Positions 8,842 to 17,743 of a stretch of DNA of 18,283 nucleotides are shown piece after piece. The notes beneath the pieces were generated by a model. That model had not been told where the DNA came from and searched no databases. It was given only the letters and a program-made list of their open reading frames with translations. Source of the stretch: Acanthaster planci. Taxonomy: Eukaryota > Echinodermata > Asteroidea > Valvatida > Acanthasteridae. The stretch spans positions 296,444 to 314,726 of the forward strand of contig NW_019091360.1 in the NCBI RefSeq assembly GCF_001949145.1. Reading direction: 5' to 3'. Made by a program: the position numbers and the translations under genes. How positions within the stretch are numbered: the first letter of the stretch is position 1; every line of letters begins with the position of its first letter.

Positions 8842-9267
8842 ATGGTCGTAGTGTTATTAGCATATAGCCATGTAGATAACTTCCAACATACACTAATGAA
8901 AAATGTCGACATTGAGCGTATTATAAACCTAGTGTCTTGGATCGTGATAGGGCGGCAAGGTTTGATGTCTGAGAAAATCAGCCATTTGGAACAGATAATG
9001 CTAACGATCGAGGAAATCCAAATAGCCAAGGGAAACTTTAGCCTAAGGGGTAAAGATAGAAGAACACTCCCTCTCAGCTTGGATTCCTGGGCCACTAATA
9101 GTACGAGGAGAATGAACAAAGCCTGGAATTGTAACCTACAACGTGGATGAAAATGGCACCGTAGGACTATCACCAACAAAAGTACATGTATGTGTAGAGG
9201 ATATCATCAACAGACCACTATCCAGGAATGTAGCAGCAATTGGAAGCCACATAGGGCGGCTGTACTG
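8842..9267 (+). pseudogene. decayed coding remnant, family not recognised
   Basis: An open frame from ATG 8842 reaches a stop at 9148-9150. It includes NVDIERIINLVSW, SEKISHLEQIMLTIEEIQ, SLRGKDRRTLPLSLDSW and RRMNKAWNC. Near its end, the next frame takes over without a gap of non-coding look. It reads VTYNVDENGTVGLSPTKV, then VEDIINRPLSRNVAAIGSH, and stops at 9265-9267. Two abutting, protein-like frames suggest one ancient gene with a frameshift. The minus strand is also open over most of it (8829-9179) but reads as hydrophobic nonsense. The setting beside a dead retrotransposon suggests mobile-element origin. I do not recognise the family and assign no function. Confidence 0.33.
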
Positions 9268-10043
9268 AAATGCTTTCCAAGAAGAGGATACCTGGAGTCA
9301 GAGTTGTCTAAGGGACAGAAGTTAATTTAAAAAGGTAGGTAGCTGAGGCAACACCCAGTGGCTACATGCGATTGGCGATGGCAGTACTTGGTCCCGCAGA
9401 AGAGAGTCGGTTAATGCACTAATCGGCATTAGAATTGGCGTTCACATTGCTCTTCATGTCATGAAAATGGAGAACTCTGTACTCCAGTGTTGATGTTTCC
9501 CTAGGAAGCTGGCTCAATTAATTCTGAGGTTTAGGAATTAGGTCTAATGGTCTGAATAACAGAAGTTTTTCCCGGCTATTTCAGACAGAATCGCTGGGAG
9601 TCTGGCGCAGAATAATAGCAACTAGATGTACCATATTAAGGCAGAGCCAACAATATGTAGACCGTCGGGTACCAAGAGACTGGCTCAACCACCCTGCGAT
9701 GTAGCGCCTGTTCTCTCGTGTGAATCCTTCCATCAGAGCAGATGACTCTTAACGGGTTGTTGGCTTGAAGATGTGAGTTACCTTCAGGCTAGTCTCAAAG
9801 CCTACGGCTCATTGGAACATCCAATTTTCAGGAGGCCAAGGCGTAGTACAAGAGCACCTCCTCCGTAATTTATCTGGTGAAGTGACTAACGTGCTAACCA
9901 AAGCACTCCTGAGTGTGAAAATTGGAAGTTTAGGGACAGGAGTACCCCATGAAGATTAGAAGAGCCAGTAAAAACCAGTAGTTGAGGGTTCATCGTCAGA
10001 TTCAACTGTTAACCGGGTGTGTCTTGATGGTAAGAGGTATCAG
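9268..10043. other. no intact gene; possible decayed coding DNA
   Basis: GC is higher than the flanks. Short plus-strand frames with protein-like wording change frame repeatedly, for example around 9357-9480 (LHAIGDGSTWSRRE..., GIRIGVHIALHVMKME) and around 9800-9959 (VVQEHLLRNLSGEVTNVL). None exceeds about 60 codons or shows a domain. This looks like a continuation of the decayed region starting at 8842. Confidence 0.3.
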
Positions 10044-10061
10044 TTTTTTTTGGGGGGGGGG
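10044..10061. repeat. T8G10 homopolymer junction
   Basis: Eight T (10044-10051) are followed directly by ten G (10052-10061). It is a slippage-prone tract and a place where assembly errors are likely. Confidence 0.9.
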
Positions 10062-10186
10062 AATTCATCTTTGGGCCGAAGATATGCTTATCAGATAAAG
10101 GTCCAGGCGAAGGGTGAGAGAGGAGCATAATTGGATTGGAGAATATAAAAGGACAAGAATCGTGGAATTAGGAAACTGGAAGTTAC

Positions 10187-10375
10187 GTGGAAAGATTGAA
10201 GTGGGAAGTAAAACGACATCCCAACGAAGCTTGGATTGAAGCTGACAGGGGCCAAGTTGCCGTGACAGGAACCCATGCACATGTAACAATTACTTGTAGC
10301 AACAAAGATTGGAATTCAATAAAGACCCCGGTCGAGCAAAGGGGCAGACATGACTGCAAGAGGGTAGCCGAATGA
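10187..10375 (+). pseudogene. small open frame, possible coding remnant
   Basis: A 62-codon frame from ATG 10187 encodes WIEADRGQVAVTGTHAHVTI and SIKTPVEQRGRHDCK, ending at TGA 10373-10375. The alternating Val/Thr beta-like stretch reads like part of a folded protein, but there is no upstream continuation in frame and no named domain. It belongs to the same GC-richer block as 8842-9267 and is probably part of the same decayed element. It could be chance. Confidence 0.2.
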
Positions 10376-10421
10376 GGAATGGAAGGTATTCATTTGACTG
10401 AGGAAACATCTTCTAGAACCT

Positions 10422-10478
10422 TGCTACTGTAGAGAGTGCCTTGAATGTGGGCATCTGCAAAGGCACCTGCAAAGCAAT
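10422..10478 (+). other. CCHC-like cysteine/histidine patch
   Basis: Frame reading CYCRECLECGHLQRHLQSN. The word C-LE-CG followed by HLQRH resembles a nucleic-acid-binding zinc knuckle that has lost residues between G and H and its last cysteine. No adjoining Gag core is visible on this strand. If real, it indicates a second, plus-strand retroelement remnant. Confidence 0.2.
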
Positions 10479-11004
10479 GTAACTAGAAGCGTTAGACCAA
10501 CGGGGATGGGAAGAGTGTCAACATTCCCTCTGGTCAATCTCCCAAGCGCTGTCAGCGTAGATTGAGGCAAAGCAGGATTTGACTGGTGCGTAAAAAAAAG
10601 GCGGGGGAAAGAGAACCAGAACTGTTCCACTGTATCTCCTCCAAACTTTTAAAGACCACTGGTAAGTGACAATGAAAAGGGTGGGAGACCAGAGAAAAGT
10701 TTATCTTCATCGAGCGTGGAGTCATTGCCAGCAGACTAGTTAAGTCGGGTGGAATTTATGCTTACTGACAATGAACAGCTACAGTACATGCGAATGACGG
10801 TGAAGCATTTCTGGAGAATGAAAAAAACAAAAACTAGAGGTTTGACGGTTGTTAAAACAACTGCAGGCTGTTTTGGCATTTTCGAGAAAGCATTTCAAAA
10901 ACTATATAACTTTGAAACTATCAGAATAGTAAACTTTAACATTTCATGAACATTACATAATTCAATCAAATTGACAAGAGCGCCGAACACTGGCCTTGAA
11001 AAAC

Positions 11005-11240
11005 ATCTACAAAATCTGTAGTGGAAAACGAAATATTCAAAAAATTAAAAAAAAAAAAGTTGATGACTTCATCATGAGGTCATAAATTAAGCCAACAATT
11101 TTTATCAAGGTCTTGGTTGGCTGTAACTTTGATGATGATCAAACATCTCAAAGTTACCCAAATTGTGGCTTGAAAACGTGTACAAAGTCAATGGGCATCA
11201 ATATTGAAAGGGGTGATTCCTGTTTTCAGGGGTCCAACAG
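11005..11240 (+). repeat. 171-bp-family repeat, copy 1 (one unit plus end)
   Basis: The unit starts at CATCTACAAAATCTG (11004) and repeats from GTGTACAAAGTCAATGGGC at 11178, a spacing of 173 bp. Inside lie GATGACTTCATCATGAGGTC, a G-TCTTGGTTGGCTGTAAC block, GATGATGATCAAACATC and GTGGCTTGAAAACGTG. The 28 bases at 11121-11148 are identical to 13994-14021 in copy 3. After the second start, the sequence ends with a TTCCTGTTTTCAG-like end shared in looser form with the other copies. Confidence 0.75.
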
Positions 11241-11745
11241 GGTTTATCACTGCTGACCATGTTCAAAGTCCTCTTTTTATTACATGCTGTTGATTTTGCC
11301 TCTGTTTCTGGTCAAATCACCCTGAAATAAATCTTTTGTATGAGGAAATGAATGTGGGGTGGAAATATTTCATTTCCGAGTTACATTATATTTGACACTT
11401 GGATCAAGATTTTCATTTATCATAATGAGGAAACACTTGTTTGGATTTATCTACAAATTGAAAATGATACCTGCCTCTTGGAAAATTTATACAGTCTCCT
11501 TGAAATCTGAGATATTTGTTTTCATTTTAAGCATTTTTCTGATTAACTTTGCAATCATCATGCCCATTATGTTACACAATGGTGATGTCGACATTAAAGC
11601 CTTGTTAATAACTAACTCCTTCACAATCTCAGAAACTTTCAATGAGTGTTTCCTCTTCTTTTAAGTTACGTGTACATGATGTGGATTTAAATTAGATGTG
11701 TCCTGCACAGCATCATGGTATTTCCTTGTAAATTTCACATACATG
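11241..11745. other. no gene recognised
   Basis: AT-rich. A plus-strand frame of 101 codons (11359-11664) encodes a Phe/Ile-rich hydrophobic peptide expected from AT-rich DNA. I see no splice context or homology. Confidence 0.4.
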
Positions 11746-11787
11746 TACTGTCAAGGCTACTTACTGTCAAGGCTACTTACTGTCAAA
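11746..11787. repeat. 16-bp tandem repeat, 2.6 copies
   Basis: TACTGTCAAGGCTACT occurs at 11746-11761 and 11762-11777 and begins again at 11778. The copies are identical over the shared length. Confidence 0.9.
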
Positions 11788-12192
11788 ACAAAAACATTAA
11801 ACTGCAAAGTACTCTAATTCTTAAGAACGTCAGTCAATCTGACATTTGTTTGCTGCAACAGTTAAAGCCCCATCTGTAAAACATACCTAGTGTGACTAAA
11901 AGTAGAAGAGCAGGTCAAATTTTGAAGTTCCAGGGAGTACATTTAACCTTAATTTGTTCATAGACCATTCAGAAAGGAGCCACCTATCAAGTACGTACAC
12001 CTGTAGGATGGGACGTGTACAGTATCTCTGACACCCCTGTTCCTTTGTGCATATGAACTTTGATAATGACCCCAAACAGCATGAAATATTTTGATCTTGT
12101 TTTCATGAAATGACATGTATTGGTTTTGAGTGTGTGTTTATAAGAATGGCTTCTGGAAATGTGTTTTCAGTCAGATTCTGATTTCTTTCATG

Positions 12193-12612
12193 CGTAACAC
12201 AGTAGTGTTGTACATGTATTCAAGTCCTTTTCCGAGTCACACAAAAGTGGTAAAATACAAAGTGGTACAGTTAAATCAAATCTAAGTAACAAGACAGTGA
12301 AATTTGAGCACATTGATTTTTAAGAAGGAATAGCGGTGAGAATGTTTGGAAAGACATTTACCTGAAATTTAGAAATTAAGCAAAAGGACTTGGACCCAAG
12401 TCATTTTTCCTAATCTTGTCCATTTTTAGTACACTCAAAGTTCCAAACACTCACACTACTGTTTTCCTTAATAGATAATGTACTTTGACTTCACTGTCTT
12501 GTTACTTGGACTTGATTTTAACTGTACCACTTTGCATGTCACCATTTTTGTGTTACCATGTCACCATTTTTTCATTTGACTCAGAAAAGGACTCGAATAC
12601 AACACTGTAACG
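12193..12612. mobile_element. 420-bp foldback (long inverted repeat) element
   Basis: The whole segment is an imperfect palindrome. The outermost arms are CGTAACACAGTAGTGTTGTA on the left against the complement of AACACTGTAACG on the right. Next, 12218-12239 pairs with 12577-12598 (20 of 22). Then 12258-12301 pairs with 12490-12534 (two mismatches and one gap). Weaker pairing continues inward to a perfect centre, GACTTGG-AC-CCAAGTC, at 12387-12402. The right arm has gained a 22-bp tandem duplication (CATGTCACCATTTTT at 12535 and 12557). No coding capacity is present. It resembles a foldback or hairpin MITE; transcription would give a long double-stranded RNA. Confidence 0.8.
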
Positions 12613-12613
12613 T

Positions 12614-12636
12614 GGACACCAACATATTTGGTGTCC
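12614..12636. repeat. perfect 9-bp hairpin beside the foldback
   Basis: GGACACCAA and TTGGTGTCC flank a 5-nt loop (12623-12627), two bases outside the foldback's right end. Confidence 0.6.
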
Positions 12637-12651
12637 CAGTTATGCGCGACA
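12631..12651 (+). repeat. 21-bp direct repeat, first copy
   Basis: GTGTCCCAGTTATGCGCGAC plus A. It recurs at 12999-13019 with one substitution (GCACGAC), 368 bp downstream. It may mark the edges of an inserted segment. Confidence 0.7.
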
Positions 12652-12998
12652 GGCTACAAAAATGCACAGATATAATTAAAACTAGGTCAGATGACCACTC
12701 TTGTGCCTTACATATTGACATGACACAACAAGTGAAGTATTAAAGCTAAAGAATTACTGGCTTAAATGAGTTGTGCTTTATTATAATAAAACAAGTTACT
12801 TCTTATGTGAATTTTACCCGTTTTGTGTGCAGGTGCATTTTTTTCTGTAGCGTATTTGTCAAACTTAGGAAGACTGAGTGTTTCTGGGGTTTTAAGTATT
12901 TAAAGGTATCTGGGAGTGGATTTGAAAATGATAACAAGAATATAAAATCATCCAAGAAATGCATTATGGCAGTGTACATGTAGCTTGATGTGGTTTTA

Positions 12999-13019
12999 GT
13001 GTCCCAGTTATGCACGACA
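12999..13019 (+). repeat. 21-bp direct repeat, second copy
   Basis: GTGTCCCAGTTATGCACGAC plus A, matching 12631-12651 except for one base. Confidence 0.7.
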
Positions 13020-13170
13020 ACTTGCATGATGGCTTTGTGTTTAAGATGTGATATTTAGAAATTGATGCACTGTTTCCCAAATCCAGTTGCAGAATAATGA
13101 TATATGAAGTTTGTCATATCCAATGATACACAAACAACAAATAGAATGTAACTTTGAAATTTTTGCTCAT

Positions 13171-13560
13171 GTGTCACACTTTTGGACCCCTAATTTCTGG
13201 AATTACCCAAAAATCAATAATAAATAATTTCATGACATCATCACGACATCATTTATTTACAATAATTCTTGTATTAGGGTCTCTGTTGTTAATTAATAAC
13301 AATCAAATATCGCGAAGGATTCAAAGTGGTGGCTTGAAAACGTGTACAAAGTCAATGGGCTTAAAGAAATATTAAAAAATCAATAATATATCAGATGATA
13401 ACGTCATCATGATGTCATCCAATTACAATAATTTTTGTATCAGGGTCTTTGTTGGCTATCACTCTGATAACGATCAAACATCGCATAATTACCAAAATGG
13501 TGGTTTGAAAATGTGTACAAAGTCAATGGACTAAGAATACCTATGGAAGGCTCCTTTAAG
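13171..13560 (+). repeat. 171-bp-family repeat, copy 2 (two units plus end)
   Basis: Unit starts fall at 13171 (GTGTCACAC, divergent), 13342 (GTGTACAAAGTCAATGGGC) and 13513 (GTGTACAAAGTCAATGGAC). Both intervals are exactly 171 bp. Each unit carries, in order, an AAAAATCAATAATA-like stretch, ATGA(T)GTCATC words, an ATTTTTGTATCAGGGTC-type block, GATCAAACATC and GGTGGCTTGAAAA. After the third start, the sequence runs to GGCTCCTTTAAG near 13558, similar to the ends of copies 1 and 3. Confidence 0.8.
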
Positions 13561-13565
13561 ATGAT

Positions 13566-13575
13566 GTCACGTGAT
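13566..13575. promoter_or_regulatory. E-box GTCACGTGAT
   Basis: CACGTG with the GTCACGTGA context of bHLH-ZIP (TFEB/USF-type) sites. It is one base short of the palindrome at 14251-14260. Function is inferred. Confidence 0.2.
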
Positions 13576-13792
13576 TTGCGTTTAAACTGAAAGCATTTTA
13601 TGAAATATTACTTGATATTTAAATCTTGGGTATATTTGAAATCAAATAACACAGCGTAAAATATATGATTTCTCTTTTGTCCTCAGTAATCTTCAGCCAA
13701 AAAAACGTGCACAAAACCTACGAAAAAAAAATGCAGCTTTAATCTCATGTCACTTGACTCCTGATGATGTGATTCTGATGATTTTTCCCCAG

Positions 13793-13932
13793 GAGCCTCA
13801 CTTCATGAGGGACTTCAAGTGTACATTGAAGGAAATAAGTCACATTGACCAGAGTGCTGAGGACAGGCTATTGAAAAATGAGTACAAAACCTATGGGTTA
13901 GATGAAATATCCAAAAATCTATTTAAAAATAG
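13793..13932 (+). CDS. exon-like open segment, doubtful
   Basis: A plausible acceptor (TGATTTTTCCCCAG) precedes GAG at 13793, and AATAG|GTGATG at 13932 could serve as a donor. The frame starts EPHFMRDFKCTLKEISHIDQ and continues SAEDRLLKNEY, which looks protein-like. However, from about 13880 the DNA is the start of a 171-bp-family unit, so at least the last third is repeat sequence. Either an exon ends earlier or the frame is chance. No family is recognised. Confidence 0.18.
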
Positions 13933-14110
13933 GTGATGACATCATCATCACATCATAAATTTAGCAAAACTCTTTCATCAGGGTCTTTGTTGTCTGTAAC
14001 TTTGATGATGATCAAACATCTGAAAATTACCCAAATGGTGGCTTGAAAAGGTGTAGAAAGTCAATGGGTAAAAACACTTACGCAGAGAAATTGCTCCTTT
14101 CAGTTCTTCC
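13880..14110 (+). repeat. 171-bp-family repeat, copy 3 (one unit plus end)
   Basis: The unit starts at GAGTACAAAACCTATGGG (13880) and the next at GTGTAGAAAGTCAATGGG (14051), again exactly 171 bp. It shares the 28 bases at 13994-14021 exactly with copy 1. The end reads ATTGCTCCTTTCAG, matching the pattern of the other two copies. Confidence 0.75.
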
Positions 14111-14262
14111 GTGTAACGTCCGTTTTTTTCACGGCAAGTCTACCGTTGCTAAGGGCCGAAAAGTTTGCGAACTGCACGCCCGTGTGCACTCGAGCACGCG
14201 ACGAGTTAATGAGCTGGCCTGGCCGGGCGCTACTGTTGCAGAGAAACTACGTCACGTGACAT
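14110..14262. promoter_or_regulatory. CpG-rich promoter or enhancer candidate
   Basis: About 17 CpG dinucleotides occur in 150 bp, against very few in the flanks. It includes CCGTTGCTAAGG (14143-14154), whose complement contains AGCAAC, an RFX X-box half site. GTTGCAGAGAAAC (14235-14247) is X-box-like. TACGTCACGTGAC ends in the perfect palindrome GTCACGTGAC (14251-14260), a USF/TFEB-type E-box overlapping a CRE half. No TATA box is obvious. Orientation and target gene are unknown; a minus-strand gene to the left is one option. Confidence 0.4.
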
Positions 14263-14832
14263 TTACATACTGCTAGGATTTCAATAGGTTGTTCATGTCC
14301 ATCAAAAATGTTAGAATTCGGGAATTAATTTCGATTATTAAGTTGAGAGATGGGCACGGTCATCATTGTTCCAGATACCAACCATGACTTCCCTCATTTC
14401 TTCAGATATCGGGAATTAATTCACTGCTGTTCACTTCAGGATAAATGAACTCCCAAAGCTGAACATTATTTAATCGTCCATATTTTGAGGAACCTGCCAT
14501 TATGTTTTCCCTTTGCTTGTGGGTTATCTATTTGATATACACTATAATACAGAATTGCATGCAATTTCAAATATAGAACATTTGAAAAAAGGTAGAGAGG
14601 AAGCTAAAGAAAATGATCTTACAGTTGTCTGGAATTCAATCTTGTCCAAATACACATTTTTTTCAAGTGGTCGGAAGGTGATGGGTAGGCTGAAGCTTGT
14701 ACCAGTACTCAGAATTATTGGCTCTGGATAAAGTGTAGAAAAGAACCGACTGCTTGGGGAGCTGTAAAATCAAAAACAAATAATCAATATTAAACACATC
14801 GGCCACAGATAAATACAGTATTAAACTGTACT
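14263..14832. other. no gene recognised; 72-codon frame
   Basis: A plus-strand frame (14513-14731) contains NIEHLKKGREEAKENDLTVV and reads moderately protein-like but has no acceptor. CGGGAATTAATT occurs twice (14319 and 14409). Nothing else is supported. Confidence 0.3.
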
Positions 14833-15189
14833 GTGATTACAAGGTACTATGATTTATTTCACCAGAAAATCGTATGTACATGTAACCTGCACTGGGAAAT
14901 AAAGTCCTGTGTGGACACCACCCTCCATATTCTTACACCACAAATTTGGCACTATCCGTACATGAGGATGAGGTTAGAAAAAATCTATAACACTGGCAAG
15001 GAAAGATTACTTGCTGATGGATTATTCTATATCCCACTTGTCCATGGTGTGGTTTTACTTTCAACTGAAAAAAAAGACACCACAACCAACAGTTATTTAC
15101 TTAGTTGGTTTGTACAAATGCTTAATCCTGGTGGTGATGAAAGATTTAGCCCACATGTACAGTATATTACCACATCATTGACTCTTTGA
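14833..15189 (+). other. 118-codon open frame, product not recognised
   Basis: This is the longest plus-strand open frame (ATG 14833, stop 15187-15189). It includes MRMRLEKIYNTGKERLLADG, FYIPLVHGVVLLSTEKK and WFVQMLNPGGDERFSPH. Composition is mixed and not obviously low-complexity, but no domain, splice context or start context can be named. A chance open frame in 18 kb is possible at this length. Confidence 0.2.
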
Positions 15190-15191
15190 AA

Positions 15192-15212
15192 CTCCATGAC
15201 AATGTCATGGAG
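15192..15212. repeat. perfect 9-bp hairpin with 3-nt loop
   Basis: CTCCATGAC, AAT, GTCATGGAG. It lies just after the stop of the 118-codon frame; no T-run follows. Confidence 0.6.
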
Positions 15213-16530
15213 AGATATGGCTGCTTGATGGCTCCACAGACATGTACACTTAAAGGGAGGTTATTCCAGGCTCAAAATTGCTACTGAAAAGCTTGCACAA
15301 TGCCAGTTAAGTCCAACCAAATGCAAGTTACTGGTTACCGGTATCGTCAACTCAAGCTTACGTTGTAAGTACAAGTTGAAAAAGTACCAAAATTGTTGAC
15401 TACTATTAAATATTTCATGACAACCAGTATAATTAAAAAAAATAAGTTTAACAAAAAGGTTTTACTGCAGCTTACAGGAATAGAAAACATTTAGTTTACA
15501 TACAGTAGGACTGACTGTGTCTTTAATTTTCTACCTTGAACTGCGACAGTGTTTGCCTGTGGGCCGAGCTATATCAAACACAACAGGGTCTATTGCAAGC
15601 GTGCGATACTGCATGTACTGTGTGCTATGTACATGTACATACACACTATACATGCATCATTCTGGGGATGACATCATCCAATCAGCCTGGGAGTGCAAAC
15701 GGCCAAAAGGGGATTTTTTTGTGGGTGGGGAAATGCAGGGACTTTTTATTCATTTGGGGGAAAAAAATTAATGGGGTAAACATTAAATTTATGATGTTTT
15801 AGAAATGGTTACGAATTTATTGTTATTTTGAAATACTTCACATGAACCTAGTGTTTTCTATTTCTGTTACCCTTCAATGTAAAAGTACATAGTACGGTGC
15901 AGATAGCTATGGACATCATTGCTGTAGGGGGATATACAGTACATGTATAACCTCTTTCCTTCTACCCTGATGTACAAGTCACTTATTTTCAATTGTGTCA
16001 ATCATCCATTTATAATGACTCCTCCGACATCGGTACACACACCACACAAAAAAATCAGCACATATCAATGGATATGGTATTTAAAATGAAAAACAAATTC
16101 TCAAATGATGGCTGTTAAAACAGAGAACAAATTTCTGTTTTCTCAAAACTACAGCATTCTGGGCAGAAATATTTTACAGATTGACTAAGGCTGTCAAGTA
16201 CTTTCTTTCAAGTAAGATATTAAAGCATTATTCAGCAGTCCCAATTTTGTACCTTTAACTTCCATGGATTACATACACTGCAATTTAATCCCCTGCATGT
16301 ATAGAAAACTCAGTAAGAATCCCTTAAGCATGGGGATAATTTTTAAAGCGAATGTTTATTGGTCCTGAAATGATCTTGTGATACACACATGCATTATTTA
16401 TGATCAACATGACAAGTGCATCCTGACCCTTAACCACTTGATGCCAGATGATGTGCAAACACACACAAGTTTCCTTATTTGTGTCACAGAGGACGTGTAC
16501 CCTTGTTTAAGAATTCTTTTTTCATTTCTG
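15213..16530. other. no gene recognised
   Basis: AT-rich with TACATG words (15620-15655) and a G-rich patch (15714-15778). Two overlapping plus frames (15517-15802) cover simple sequence and are not credible genes. Confidence 0.5.
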
Positions 16531-16533
16531 TAG

Positions 16534-16664
16534 ATGACGTATTAATGTGTCGTGCTTGGTTGGGTCAAGCACCGAAGATAATCCAGACACTGCTACCAAG
16601 TGGACAAACCCCAACCAACAATAAGAAGGAAATACATGTACCTTTCTTGAGTAATTACATGTAG
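16534..16664 (+). CDS. possible terminal exon, doubtful
   Basis: A good acceptor (TCTTTTTTCATTTCTGTAG) precedes base 16534. The continuing frame reads DDVLMCRAWLGQAPKIIQTL, then SGQTPTNNKKEIHVPFLSNY, and stops at TAG 16662-16664. AATAAA occurs at 16999-17004. No family is recognised and no upstream exon was found, so this may be coincidence. Confidence 0.15.
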
Positions 16665-17743
16665 CATTGGGAGCCCACACCATACACAAAAGAGCTAAGG
16701 GGGGTTAAAGGCCTCCTTTGTTTGGATAAGGCTATTTGCTAGGGAGGGAAACCACATTTACAAAAGAGATAAGGTTACAAAATCCCAACTAACTAGCAAA
16801 TTCTATGTATCAAAACAATTGGCCAAAAAAAACCACACATGGCCATGAGTGAGGGCTGTATTATGCGAACCAGTTGATGTGTGGACACACGCCACAATAT
16901 TTACATGGGTGGTTAAACAAACGGAAAAGAATAAAAATACTGATACCTGAACCTATGGGCTGTGCCTCCCTACATACATGTATTCTATGGGCATTATAAA
17001 TAAATTGCAAGATTAAAGATTTGCTGGCCCAAAAAAAAACACTCCCAGAAGCTATTTCAGGTTAGAAAATCTGACATTAACTGGTTAATCCCCTGTTCAT
17101 TTATTTATAAATTTAATCAGGAAGGCACACATTCACATCGTAAATTCACAATGTTAATAATCAGTGGGACATGATTTGGTGACTTCATTTTATGTTAAAC
17201 TTAATTTTTCTAAAGATTTAATGCATGTCTGGTGACATATTTTGTGGTTTTAATTGCTTAAGGCATCTAATCAAATCGTGCTTTTAATGACTATCATGTT
17301 AAGCTTCACACTACATTTTAATGCTTAACAAAATGCAGTTTCATACATAAAAATGGGGCATGAAAAATTTACATTGAAATTATGATCTTGGATCACTTAA
17401 ATACATTTGTGGCAGTACCATCAGGTGACGAAAGTGTATTTTACATGTACAATTTAAAGTTTTGATGTTTTATCATCATGTATGAGTAAGCATCATACTT
17501 GAATGGTTATTTCATCCTTTAAACCTTTTACATTGAGTACCCAGGTATTTTCATGTCACAAAAATTTTACAATTTTGTAAGTGTACATGTATATTACACT
17601 GCCCTGCACTGAATGACACTACATGTATTTGTACAGATAATGGTCGCCATGTGTCTATTAAGCTCCTGACAAATTTTACAATGTTAGAATGAAGTTGAGC
17701 AAAAAAACATACTCTATGGAATGCTAAGCTCCTGCCCTGAAAT
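16665..17743. other. no gene recognised; AT-rich
   Basis: Scattered TACATGTA words (17580-17630) and A-runs (17030, 17700). No exon, RNA gene or repeat boundary was identified. Confidence 0.5.

Noticed and set aside
8829-9179. 116-codon minus-strand frame
   Set aside because: Hydrophobic, domainless complement of the more protein-like plus-strand frame at 8842-9150.
11359-11664. 101-codon plus-strand frame
   Set aside because: Phe/Ile-rich composition expected from AT-rich non-coding DNA.
12857-12906. Exon-like segment between TTTTTTTCTGTAG and AAAG|GTATCT
   Set aside because: Only about 50 nt, no recognisable peptide, and such signals are common in AT-rich DNA.
13513-13879. Two further 171-bp-family units between copies 2 and 3
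   Set aside because: A unit-like start (GTGCACAAAACC at 13707) fits the spacing, but the interior does not align with other units; the match may be chance.
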